This document shows positions 11,132 to 22,800 of a DNA stretch of 64,000 bases, piece by piece. The translations under genes and the position numbers were made by a program. Numbering within the stretch: position 1 is the first letter of the stretch; the number at the start of each line of letters is the position of its first letter. Origin of the DNA: Cornus controversa (Eukaryota > Streptophyta > Magnoliopsida > Cornales > Cornaceae); the NCBI GenBank assembly GCA_026545225.1, contig CM048848.1:22918806-22982805 (forward strand). Direction: 5' to 3'. The notes below the pieces were generated by a model. That model saw only the letters and a list, made by a program, of their open reading frames with translations. It was not told the origin of the DNA and did not search any database.

Positions 11132-11351
11132 GGTGGCGGTGCTGATATGGTCTAACCACCTTGAACCATTTAAGACTCGGTGACGGTGCTGATATGGTCT
11201 AATCATCTTGAGTCAAAATAAGCTCAGTGGCGGTGCTGATATGGTCTAACCACTTTGAGCCACCTAATACTCGGTGACGGTGCTGATATGGTCTAATCAC
11301 CTTGAGTAAACGAATAATTGGTGACGGTGCTGATATGGTCTAATCACCAAT
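11132..11351 (+). repeat. Five-unit covarying hairpin array in the LARD 5' LTR
   Basis: Five units share an invariant 19-nt interior CGGTGCTGATATGGTCTAA flanked by complementary arms. The arms differ between units yet still pair: GGTGG/CCACC, GACTCGGTGA/TCATC-tt-GAGTC, GCTCAGTGG/CCAC-tt-TGAGC, ACTCGGTGA/TCACC-tt-GAGT and ATTGGTGA/TCACCAAT. It lies downstream of the TATA box, so it would be in the RNA leader. The 3' LTR copy is at 17812-18031. Confidence 0.88.
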
Positions 11352-12516
11352 GGGCAAACCAAAATATTGCCCCGGAAGTATGACATTGGCGGAGTAGGTC
11401 AAGGTCGTGAGATGGTTGTGGGAGGCGTCCCAGGTCACAGGATTAGTTGAGAATCATGTTAGGATATCAGGTTGAGCCGAGAGAGAGACAAGTGTGTGAA
11501 CTTGCTTACATTATTGATTGTGAAGCATGCTATGTGTTAAATGCATTCTTATATATATACGTTGTTTGTGACAGAACATGATATATGTTGGATGTCTATT
11601 GCTTTTACGCATGTAATATGGTTTAAATGCATCTTTATTGCATTTGGGATGTGCTACTTGACGAGTAGGAGATGTAATAGTTGATTTACATTGTTTATGT
11701 AAATGTGTTGATATATATATGTTCTATATACATATTGGTGCTGAATGTTTACTGCTTTCAAGCATGTTGAGAATGATTTCTAAAATCATGTGTTGTGGAT
11801 TTTGTATGTTCATATGTGCTAGAGTAGCCATATACATCGTTGGTTCATGCATGCTAGGTGGGGCATGGTCTTAAATATTATGATATATTTAAGTGCATGT
11901 ATATTTTTGAGAATATGTGAGGATCGACCTGCTGCAGCGGTGATAGTATGGTTCTACATACCTTGTTGGGCCTTTGAGCTCACCCCCTCCCAGGTTTTGC
12001 AGGTATTGCTGGTTTTGGAGTTAGTTAGGGGACTGACAGCACCGGTTGCAGAGGTAGTATCTAGATTCCTTAGAATCTAGTGTATATCCAGGATAGTGGA
12101 TAGATAGATGCTTTACATTTGGATTAAATGTATAAAGCGATTTATATTGATTCAGTTCCTTCAATTGTATTTATTCCTGTGATGTATGTATTTAATACGG
12201 ACATTCAAGGACTGATGCATGTATATTTATGATTGTTTATGCATGTTGTAGAAATATTGGGGGGACACGGGCCCAGAAGTGTCCATATTTACTGTTAGAT
12301 ATAAATGCTGGGGGGACACGTGCCCAGAAGTGTCCATATAAATTGTGAAGCAGGTATATCATGCCAGGAGCTGATTATTTAGAATGGGTCATGCCCGTTT
12401 TTCGTAAAAATAATAGAAAATTGAATTGTATGATCAGGTGGAGGTTATGTCGTGAGGGTGATCTCACGGGGTTCACACCTCGGTTTCCGGGCCTCGGAAA
12501 TCGGGGCGTGACAGAA

Positions 12517-12528
12517 TGGTATCAGAGC
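12517..12528 (+). promoter_or_regulatory. LARD primer-binding site (tRNA-iMet type)
   Basis: TGGTATCAGAGC begins 3 bp after the 5' LTR end and is the standard plant initiator-tRNA-Met primer complement. Confidence 0.9.
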
Positions 12529-12830
12529 ACTAGGTTGGAATACCTAGGGACGACGGGTGATGGACATATCATGTGTATGGTTGAGAAGGTTGGATTATGT
12601 ACTTATTACTAGAATGCTATGAGAGCACTAGGTTGGTATACCTAGGGGCGACGGGTAAGGGTTGAGGAACTCTGGATTGCTGTTAAAGCATTAGGTTTGA
12701 AAACCTAGGGTACCAAAGTCGTAGGTTCGAATACCTAAGGACGGATGGTCAAATCACGTGATGGTTTAGAGATAGGCAATGGTTAGTAGTTGTCTAAATG
12801 ATAGGTTCGATTACCTATGGATGGTAGTGG
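12525..12830 (+). repeat. Leader hairpin repeats next to the LARD PBS
   Basis: Five copies of an inverted repeat TAGGT...ACCTA occur near 12531, 12631, 12693, 12720 and 12802. The first two are followed by GG-GACGACGGGT or a close variant, and both are preceded by GAGCAC, so the PBS tail was duplicated with the hairpin. A related single copy follows the PBS of the Tekay element at about 50369-50396. Confidence 0.7.
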
Positions 12831-14629
12831 AATAACTTGCTCGGTTTGAGCAATCCTAATGAAAGATCAAAGTATTGGTGTGTGAAACAGATTTTGATTG
12901 GTAATAACTCCCAGAATTGGTTGAGTTTAGACCTTTGGATTTGGTGATCAAGTCTCATTAGTGAGCAATGAAGAGATACCGCAAGGAAGTTTGCGAGTGC
13001 TTAAGTCCTTAGAAATACTTAGGGGCTTATGATGTGTTGTTGGTAAGTGTATTGCCGAGGTTGGCAATTGGGATTGAGATGGGATACAAGGAAGGCATGT
13101 TGCCAGAGTTGGGCTAACTGGGAAAAGTGGCCTGGCCAGACATTTTTCTTGGATTAGCGTTTCTCTTACAATACGCCGGCTCTTGTGGATGTTGAGTTGT
13201 TTCGTCTAGATGACGACAGATAAAGAATTCCCAATAGTAGGGATATGTCACTGAAAGTGGTCAGTATTGATAGTCAAGGTTGCTACCTTAGACTATAGAT
13301 GTGCATGAATTGGTAGGTGTTTACCAATGAGTACAGAGGGTGAGAATAGGTTGGTTTGAACCACTCTAGATGTTGTGTTCTAGTATGTGTGTATACTAGG
13401 GGGACTAGGCCGTGTTTTACATGCTTGCTCAAGTAGAGGAGGTACCAGGACCGTGTATGGTCAGGGGTATTTTCCTAGTATTAGCCCGAGGGCTAGGGTT
13501 TTGATTTATGCATCATATGTCATATCATGCATGTTATGTGTTCATTTGATTAGCATGTTGTGTGTTACGTGCTATGTGGTAGATATGATACATGTGACTA
13601 AGCTTTGCATTTTTGTGTTGCATTTTGTGTCACATGGTTAGCAGTGACATGTAGTCACCTAGAGAGTTCTGGTTTTGAGAATTGGTAGACCTGGGTAGAG
13701 GTTTGAAACCGAGTGGACGGTGATGTTGAAATAGACATGTAGTGATAGGCTTTGAAAGTAAGTCTGGAATTGTGGGGTCCTAGACGAAGCAGTCAGGATC
13801 TTGGTGTCTCAAGTGAGATGCTGGAAAGGAATGGAATGTAGCCCACCAAGAATGAACAGGACTGGATGATTTGTTTTGACAAGAGCACTTCTTATGTGCC
13901 TTGACCTCAGTGGTGCACTGTGATATGCGCATGATTGATGCAGTTGGATCATAGTGTGGATATGATGCTAAGAGAAGGATGGGTTGATAGTGGGTGAGGA
14001 TCCTGACATATGGTATCTGAAGTGAGGATAATTTCTTACCGTGAAGGGGAGAGGTGGACGCAGTGGACGTGTAGACGCAGTGGGCTGCGGCCACTGTATG
14101 GCTGCTGTTTGGCTACTGTAGGTGACCTCAAGCTTTCATTGGTAGGGGTTGTCTAAAGTGAAGTGCTGATATGAAAGGAATTCTCTCTAATTGTCAACTG
14201 GCTCCTTGGTGTGAAGGATGAAAAAGGGTAAATAGTTCTCCTCTTGAATAATGAAATTGTGAAATTAGTGGGATGTAAGGTCCTGGACTTGGTGTAGTCT
14301 ATGAGACTGGGCAGGATTTGTGGCTTGCTGCGGCAAGTACACTATTTATGTGGTTTGTATCGGCGAGTACACTGTCATGTGCCTTGCTGGTGAGTGCGCT
14401 CGTGATGTGCACTGGATTGATGTGGTTTGTGTTGTGGTGATGCCCAGGATATTGGACTAAGCCCGAGAATGATATGCCAGAGATTGAAAGTCATGTTTGA
14501 TAATGAAACAATGACTTTGAGTGTTGACGATCCCGAATTACAGGGGATGTATCACTGTGAGTGATTGATATGATTAGTCAAAGGTGCTGCCTTAGACTAG
14601 AGATGGAGATGGACTGGGTAGGTCTTGAT

Positions 14630-14749
14630 GTAGAGACTGTGGACTCTAGGAAGCAAGTGCTTCGGAGGAAGGTGAAAGTGAACCGTACATGGGCTTGGGA
14701 GTCACACAGCCATGTCACGGAAGTGGTTATATTGCCTTACGGCAGTTGA
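14630..14749 (+). pseudogene. Residue of a Tekay-type pol C-terminus inside the LARD
   Basis: The frame contains VDSRKQVLRRKVKVNRTW, which aligns with the start of the chromodomain segment of the Tekay element here (NSREQVLRGKNISLAKV at about 62420-62480). The rest of pol is missing. This supports descent of the LARD from a Tekay-type element. Confidence 0.5.
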
Positions 14750-14895
14750 GACGCACTGATTGTGCCAGACTTGAGAGTTATGAGTTAGGTGTTGCAAGTG
14801 TAGCGCCTAAGGTACGTAAAAAGGGAAAGTGATGATCATTGGTGAGAATGACGTCTGGTATGGATTGGTTTTGGAAAGACTATGACTATGCTAAT

Positions 14896-14928
14896 TTCGA
14901 GGACGAAATTCCTTGAAGGAGGGGAGGT
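14896..14928 (+). promoter_or_regulatory. LARD polypurine tract
   Basis: GAGGACGAAATTCCTTGAAG followed by GAGGGGAGGT lies directly before the 3' LTR. The Tekay element uses a very similar context before 62609. Confidence 0.85.
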
Positions 14929-17063
14929 TGTAAGGACCGGAATTATTTTGACCGGTCCCGGTTGAATTTTGACCGGATTGAATTTTTTTTGGATTAATTA
15001 AATTCCGGAAAGGGTGTGGATATATTTCCATACAAGTGGAAGGCATATGTATATGTATATATATATATATCTAAAAATATATATACATAGTACCTATATT
15101 TATACTCAATTATAAATATACGGGGGGCTTTATGTAATTATGAAGAAATAGAGGTGCACATTCCTAATTTTGTGCATGTGGAGGGGCAAGAGTATGTGGT
15201 GAGGTATATACATATGTGTATATATAATAATATGCCCATGTGATAAATATATATATATATATATATGTATTATATACATGTGGTTGTAAGTGGCTAAAGA
15301 ATAGTATGTGGACCAAAATGATGAGAAGATAAGAGAGCATGTGGTGGTCAGCCGAAGAAGAGAAAAAAAGAAGAAAGAAAAGGAAAAAGAAAAAGAAGAA
15401 AGAAAAAAGAAAAGAAAGAGAAAAAGAAAAGGAAAAAAGAAAAGAAAAGAAAAAGAAGAGAGAGAAGGAGAAGTCAGGGAGAGAGAGAGTGGAACCGAGA
15501 TCGGGGAGAGAGAGAGAGAGAGAGGCCGAGATCGGGAGAGAGGAGAAGGACTCCGGCAGCGGCTGACGGCGACGGTGGCTCGTGGTGGTTGCAGGTGGGT
15601 TCGGTGGTGCGGGCTTCCTGGTTCGTAGCTTCGGCTGGTGGTGGTTCGATGGGGGTCCGATCACGGTGGGTTTTTGGGTGGTTCCAGTTGTGGCGGCCGG
15701 ATGGTGGTGGTCACGGAGGTCACGGTGGTGGGTTTGGCCGTGGCTGGTGCCGACGGTGGCTTCGGATGGCTCGACGAGGGTGCGCACGGCGTGTTTGGTC
15801 CGATTTTGGGGCTGAACTCGGCTGAGTTCGCTTGACTCGGCTGTAGCGGTTAGACCGGGGTGTTGACGGGGCTTCGGTTCGGGCTGGTGGTGGTCGGTTT
15901 TGTGGACTTGGGTGGTGGTTTTTCGGCGCGGATCTGGCTGGGGCCATTCGGCTGTGGCGGTTCGATTGGGTTCGACCATGTGGACTGTTTGGGTACTCGG
16001 CTGTTATGGGTTGTGTTTGGTGTGACTTGAGGATGGTTATACATGGTGAAGCTTGTTGGTTCCGGCAAATGTTGGTGCCGGGAGTGGCTTGTTTGGGGTC
16101 CGACTATGCTGGGTTTTTGAATGAATTTCGGCGAGACTTTGTTGGGTTTCGGCTTGGTCGGCTAGCTACGGGTTTCGGTTAGTGCATAGTTGGTTGCCAT
16201 GGGTGGAGGTGGTGCCGAGAACGGTGCTTTTGGGTTCATGGGAGTTACAGGCTTGATGGGTCTGGGTCATGGAGCTCGGTTGTTCCATGGTAGTTGCTTG
16301 GTATGGTTGATTTATGATTTGAATTTGAGGATTAACTGGGCTGATTTTGATTCGGCCTTCTTGTAGCGGTGATACATAAACACACATATATGGACGATGG
16401 TTTGTGCATTGGGCTTAGGCCTTGAGTTTGTGTTGGATTTCCAATGGAACTAGAAGTGGGCTGAAATAAAAGTGGATTGGTTTAAATTGGGCTTTAGATT
16501 TGAAATGGAGCCGGATTGGATTGGAACCAAGACATGGGTTGGACCAAGCATGGAAACAAAAGGAGATGAAGTGGCCCGATGGATTGTTCGGGTGGGTTTT
16601 GACACAGGACTGGCCGGACCGGGCTTGGCATGGACCGCTTTACAGACGCGGATTCATTGGAGAGCGGGACTTAAGGCAAGTTGATTCTTGCCTCTATCTC
16701 ATACAGATATTTTATGTATGTTGAGTAATTTACATATGTCTCAATTTAATCATATGTGGTATGTGTATATACATATATATGTAGGCGTTTATATATATGT
16801 GTGTATAGGGAATGTGGCACATACATGGGATGTGAGAGGATATACATATGTGTGTGTGTATATATATGTATATGCGGGTTTGGGAAGCGATAACATGTTA
16901 GATTTAATCGCCTAATTGTATTGTGATATGGATGTATGTATAGATTAAAGTCTATGGAAAGTATGCTAAATAATACCTGTTTAGCTCTGTGTTGCCTTGT
17001 ACGCATATGCGGTTCTTATGCATGATGTTCAGTATATATATATATATACTATATATATGTATG

Positions 17064-17098
<35 letters not shown>

Positions 17099-19193
17099 TT
17101 GCAGTGGTAGGAATGCATGCTAAGTTGAGTATAACTTTTGGCGAGCATTTGAAAAGCATGAAATGTGCTAAGTGCTTTATATGTTCTTGATACATATGTG
17201 GGTGATGTAATGTATATATGTGTATATATATATTGTGATCGGAATGCATGTTAGCTATTTGTGGTAAATACATGCATTGAATGAGAGCATGACTGTATTT
17301 ATGCTAGCGTAGGTGCATATGTGACTTATATGCATGATTTGACATATACGTGGCTATATGTGGGAATGTGGATATGAGATGCATGCTAGCTATGTTTACA
17401 TATATCGAAAGTATGCATTGGTTATAGCATGACAAAAATGTGCTAAGTGGAAGTGTTTACATATGTGAGGTATTATGCGAGTTTTGAACATATATGTGCT
17501 ATATATGTTGGAATGTGATGAGAAGCATGCTAAATACTTCTTTTTAGTATTCATAGGCATGGGTTGATGCATGAAAATATTATGCTGTGTATATATGCAT
17601 CCATACTGCATATATGGGAGGGAAATGACACATATGTGGTTTATGTGGGTTTATGTGGAGATGAAATGCATGCTATGTCCTTTTAACTAGCTTAGGCATT
17701 GTGAGACATGAACATTGAATGTTCGGTAGTTATATGTTTGAAATGCATATATGGTGCCGTTGTGAGGAAACGGGGAAGTGTGGTTGAATTACCTAGAGTA
17801 GGTAACTAATGGGTGGCGGTGCTGATATGGTCTAACCACCTTGAACCATTTAAGACTCGGTGACGGTGCTGATATGGTCTAATCATCTTGAGTCAAAATA
17901 AGCTCAGTGGCGGTGCTGATATGGTCTAACCACTTTGAGCCACCTAATACTCGGTGACGGTGCTGATATGGTCTAATCACCTTGAGTAAACGAATAATTG
18001 GTGACGGTGCTGATATGGTCTAATCACCAATGGGCAAACCAAAATATTGCCCCGGAAGTATGACATTGGCGGAGTAGGTCAAGGTCGTGAGATGGTTGTG
18101 GGAGGCGTCCCAGGTCACAGGATTAGTTGAGAATCATGTTAGGATATCAGGTTGAGCCGAGAGAGAGACAAGTGTGTGAACTTGCTTACATTATTGATTG
18201 TGAAGCATGCTATGTGTTAAATGCATTCTTATATATATACGTTGTTTGTGACAGAACATGATATATGTTGGATGTCTATTGCTTTTACGCATGTAATATG
18301 GTTTAAATGCATCTTTATTGCATTTGGGATGTGCTACTTGACGAGTAGGAGATGTAATAGTTGATTTACATTGTTTATGTAAATGTGTTGATATATATAT
18401 GTTCTATATACATATTGGTGCTGAATGTTTACTGCTTTCAAGCATGTTGAGAATGATTTCTAAAATCATGTGTTGTGGATTTTGTATGTTCATATGTGCT
18501 AGAGTAGCCATATACATCGTTGGTTCATGCATGCTAGGTGGGGCATGGTCTTAAATATTATGATATATTTAAGTGCATGTATATTTTTGAGAATATGTGA
18601 GGATCGACCTGCTGCAGCGGTGATAGTATGGTTCTACATACCTTGTTGGGCCTTTGAGCTCACCCCCTCCCAGGTTTTGCAGGTATTGCTGGTTTTGGAG
18701 TTAGTTAGGGGACTGACAGCACCGGTTGCAGAGGTAGTATCTAGATTCCTTAGAATCTAGTGTATATCCAGGATAGTGGATAGATAGATGCTTTACATTT
18801 GGATTAAATGTATAAAGCGATTTATATTGATTCAGTTCCTTCAATTGTATTTATTCCTGTGATGTATGTATTTAATACGGACATTCAAGGACTGATGCAT
18901 GTATATTTATGATTGTTTATGCATGTTGTAGAAATATTGGGGGGACACGGGCCCAGAAGTGTCCATATTTACTGTTAGATATAAATGCTGGGGGGACACG
19001 TGCCCAGAAGTGTCCATATAAATTGTGAAGCAGGTATATCATGCCAGGAGCTGATTATTTAGAATGGGTCATGCCCGTTTTTCGTAAAAATAATAGAAAA
19101 TTGAATTGTATGATCAGGTGGAGGTTATGTCGTGAGGGTGATCTCACGGGGTTCACACCTCGGTTTCCGGGCCTCGGAAATCGGGGCGTGACA
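14929..19193 (+). mobile_element. LARD 3' LTR (4,265 bp)
   Basis: This is the counterpart of 8251-12513 with only about two substitutions and a 2-bp microsatellite change visible. That indicates a very recent insertion. It contains the same TATA box, purine tract, GC-rich block, microsatellites and hairpin array. Confidence 0.93.
17812..18031 (+). repeat. Five-unit covarying hairpin array in the LARD 3' LTR
   Basis: This is an identical copy of the array at 11132-11351. Confidence 0.88.
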
Positions 19194-19198
19194 ATGTG
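19194..19198 (+). repeat. TSD ATGTG, right copy of the LARD
   Basis: This is an exact copy of 8246-8250, directly after the LARD 3' LTR. Confidence 0.93.
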
Positions 19199-19490
19199 AA
19201 TGGCTAGTGGTGGAAACCAACCCTAGTTCTCTCTCCCGACTTTACTCTTTAATTTTATCGTCATTTCATTTACGCAATAGTTTTAAACACAAAACAAAAA
19301 AACCTGTTTCTTTAGAATTAAAGTAGAATTAATCTTTCTTTATGACAATTAACGACTAGTCCTCGTGGGATCGATACCCTCTATATAGAACCTTATCTAC
19401 AAAGATTCGTGCTCTTGCGAGTGGTTAAATTATATTTTGATAAAAAGGGCAAAATTAAGCTTACAATATAATTTAGTTCCGACCACATCA
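19199..19490 (+). mobile_element. Athila-type 5' LTR, second part
   Basis: These are the last 292 bp of the interrupted 5' LTR, ending ACCACATCA. By eye they are identical to the end of the 3' LTR (30835-31126). Confidence 0.92.
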
Positions 19491-19496
19491 AAATTT

Positions 19497-19514
19497 TGGC
19501 GCCGTTGCCGGGGA
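19497..19514 (+). promoter_or_regulatory. Athila primer-binding site (tRNA-Asp type)
   Basis: TGGCGCCGTTGCCGGGGA, 6 bp after the LTR, is the plant tRNA-Asp 3'-end complement typical of Athila elements. Confidence 0.92.
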
Positions 19515-19894
19515 CTACGGTTTAATTGTCGCCATTGGAAGATTAAATCTGGTTTAATTCTTAGGCTAGAAATTCTTTCATTCTTTTTTTGTATATATCT
19601 TGTTCTTATATCTCAAACTTCTTGATTTTAGGTATACCACATTGCGGGCATCTAGAAGAATTCAAATTGGAACCCTTTGTGAGTATAACTTCAAAACTTG
19701 GTGGTTTGAATCATTCACATTCTTTTGTATATATGATTGTTACTTTGTGTGTAGAGGTGCTGTTCAATTGTTAATGCATGCTAGGTAGACGGTCATTGTC
19801 ACTTCCTTTGCTTCCTTGTAATAGTGAACTTGAACGAACACTTAGACAACGTAGAGGAACCTCTAGGGACCCTATTTTGCCTAGAACTGAAAAC

Positions 19895-22800
19895 ATGGAA
19901 CCAAATGAGAGACAACCTCCTGGTCTACCTCCTTTTAATCATGAACAACCGCCTCCACCACCACCTCCTCAAGGAGAGTTGCTTATGGACTTTTACCTTC
20001 CGACTACATTTGAAGTACCTTCGTGTATTCAATTTCCGGATGTAGCGGCAAATCAATTTGAAATAAAGTCCTCCACCCTCAACCTTCTTAACAGCTTTCA
20101 CGGTCTTCCTAATGAGGATCCATACCGGCACTTAGATTACTTCTTTTCCGTGTGTTCCACCATTCGTGTACCACACTTTACGGAGGATGATCTAAAGCTA
20201 CGTATGTTTCCATTTTCCCTAAAAGATAAGGCTAGAAGTTGGTTCAATTCCCTAGAACCCAACTCAATCCATTCTTGGGCGGAAATGCAAATAGAGTTCT
20301 TAAAAAAATACTTCCCAATGGGTAAGACAAGTGATATTCGGCGAGCAATCACCGGATTCACCCAAATTGACCAAGAACAATTCCATGAGACGTGGGAGAG
20401 GTTAAAAGATCTCTTAAAATCTTGTCCGCATCATGCTGTCCCAAAATGGCAGCTAGTGCAAAGTTTTTATGATGGGGTGAGTGAGCAACATAGACAAATG
20501 ATAGACTCTGCGTGTGGGGGTGGGTACCTTTTGAAAAGCCCCGATGAGGCATGGAAACTCTTTCAAACCCTAAGCAACAATTCAGCTCAACGCTCCTCCA
20601 CTAGGAAAGGGAAGGCCACCCAACCTTGTAAAGGAGTGCATGAGATTTCACGGGTAGATGAGGTAGCCATGCACGTAGAAGCCTTGTCCCGAAAAATGGA
20701 TTTAATCATGAAAAATGGGCTGCCTATTCCTAACCAATCTGTCCAAAATCAGGAAGGGTGTTCATTTTGCTATAGCACTTCGCATTTTGTGCGAGATTGT
20801 CCTATTGCCGGGCAATCTCCCGATTATGCTCAAGAGCAAGCGAATGCCTTGTACGCTAAACAAATGAATGATCCATATTCGAACACGTACAATCCTGGTT
20901 ACAAGAACCATCCGGCTTTTTCATGGAAGAATCAAGAATCAAGTCCCTCTTTCCAAGGGCAAAGTTCTTTTAATTCCCAATCTCAACAGCCTCTTTATAG
21001 GCCAAACCCTCAACCTTACAATCAAAGATCAAATTACCAACAACCACCACCTCCTCCAAGAAGCCAAAGCTTTGAAGAACGAGTGATAAGCAATCTTGAG
21101 GCCAACACCCGCTTATTGCAAACTCACTCTCAATCAATCTCTAAGCTTGAGGCCAATGCTCAATCTATGGCTAGGTTAGAAGCTCAAATCGGGCAACTAG
21201 CTAATGCCTTAAATAGAAGGGAGGAAGGTAAGTTGCCAAGTCAACCGGTGGCGAATCCCAAGGGTGTGCATATGATTGAAGATCCATCATCTTCAACTTG
21301 TAATGCTCCTCCAGAGCAAGTTCAATCAATCACAACCTTGAGGAGTGGTAAAATCATTAACTCCAAGGTAGGGGAGGAAGAGAGAAAGGAATTTCAAGAG
21401 CAACCTAAAAATCCAAAAGAATCCCAATTAAATCCAAAATTATTTCCGTTAAATCCAAATTTGCAAAATACCCCTTCAAATCCAAAAGGAAAGGCAAGTG
21501 AAGTTGTGGCATCATCGATTCCAAATCTTGACACCTCTTATGAACCTCCGGTTCCTTTTCCTCAACGATTGAAGGAACCTTCTCATTTCGGGAAGCAAGG
21601 AGAGAAAATCCAAGACATGATGGAGATCTTCAAACAAGTAAAGATCAATCTCCCTCTCCTTGATGCTATTCGACAAATTCCCTCTTATGCGAAATTCTTG
21701 AAGGACTTATGCACTCAAAAGTGCAAATCTAGGAATAATGTTCCTAAGAAAGTCCTCTTAACTGAGCACATAAGCTCCATTTTCCAACACCAAGCCCCTC
21801 CTAAATTCAAAGATCCGGGTGCTCCGACCATTTCGTGCACCATCGGAAATCAATCTTTTGCAAAAGCACTTCTTGACCTAGGGGCTAGTGTCAATTTGCT
21901 TCCATTCTCAGTTTACCAACAACTAGGTTTGGGAGAACTCAAGCATACCAAGGTTGTGTTGCAACTTGCCGACCGTTCGATGAAGCAACCACGTGGCATC
22001 ATTGAGGATGTCATCATTCAAGTGGACAAATTCTATTTTCTGGTGGACTTCATAGTCCTTGACACGGAACCGGTCCAAAATCCGAATCATCATATTCCTA
22101 TCATTCTAGGTCGTCCATTCTTGGCCACGGCAAACGCTTGCGTTAATTGCCGTACTGGAGTGATGGACATCTCTTTTGGGAATATGAAAGTCCGCTTGAA
22201 CATCTTCAATGCTTCCCACCACACACCCGACGATGAAAGTGAGTGCTTTTGTGTCGATGTTGTGGACGACCTTGTTCAAGAAGCACTTCCTTCTATTCTT
22301 TCCACGGACCCTTTAGAGGCATGCCTAAATCATTTTAACTATGACGATTTTGACATTGAGCAATCCATATGTGAAGTCAATTCCATGCTCGATGTTAATA
22401 CTGTCATGGATTTGCCTAAGTGGAGAGTTCCGAGAGAACCCTTGCCCCCTTTGTCCAAAACTCCCCAAACTCCTTCTTTAATTTCCCCACCACAACTTGA
22501 GCTAAAGCCTCTTCCAGCTACACTCAAGTATGTTTTCTTGGGCGCAAATGAGACCCTTCCAGTCATTATTGCTTCCAATCTCACAAATGCTCAAGAATTG
22601 GAACTCATAAAGGTGCTCAAAGAGCACAAAGAAGCAATAGGATGGAGTGTGGTAGATCTTAAGGGAATAGACCCTTCTGTTTGTATGCATCGCATACACT
22701 TGGAAGAGGATGCAAAGACCTCAAGGGAGGCACAACGTCGATTGAATCCAAACATGAAGGACGTTGTAATGAAGGAGGTGGTGAAGTTACTAGATGCGGG

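Larger units (their letters stand above)
8251..12513 (+). mobile_element. LARD 5' LTR (4,263 bp)
   Basis: It is nearly identical to 14929-19193. I find two substitutions (near 8300 and 8796) and a 2-bp difference in an AT microsatellite (near 8570). In order it has a TATA box (8433-8440), a purine-rich tract (8650-8865), a GC-rich GGT-rich block (8870-9300), AT microsatellites (10358-10416), a hairpin array (11132-11351) and the 3' terminal block. Open frames inside it are low-complexity and not genes. Confidence 0.93.
12514..14928 (+). mobile_element. LARD internal region, no functional gag-pol
   Basis: The 2,415-bp interior has no frame over about 104 codons and no gag or pol domain. Its start repeats a palindromic TAGGTT...ACCTA motif. 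A pair of imperfect repeats of about 85 bp lies at about 13235-13320 and 14540-14625. Near its 3' end (14630-14745) is a residue of the pol C-terminus. It ends in the polypurine tract before the 3' LTR. Confidence 0.85.
8251..19193 (+). mobile_element. Non-autonomous LARD, Tekay-like, inserted in the Athila 5' LTR
   Basis: The element is 10,943 bp with LTRs at 8251-12513 and 14929-19193, both running TGTAAGGACCGG to GGGGCGTGACA. The TSD ATGTG is at 8246-8250 and 19194-19198. The 3' Athila LTR (29711-31126) shows the uninterrupted site. A tRNA-iMet-type PBS and a polypurine tract bracket a 2.4-kb interior without gag or pol reading frames. LTR termini, PBS and polypurine tract match the chromodomain Tekay element at 47981, which suggests mobilisation in trans by Tekay proteins. 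Confidence 0.93.

Noticed and set aside
12361..12612. 83-codon frame spanning the LARD LTR end and PBS
   Set aside because: It runs across the LTR/PBS junction, which is non-coding in all related elements.
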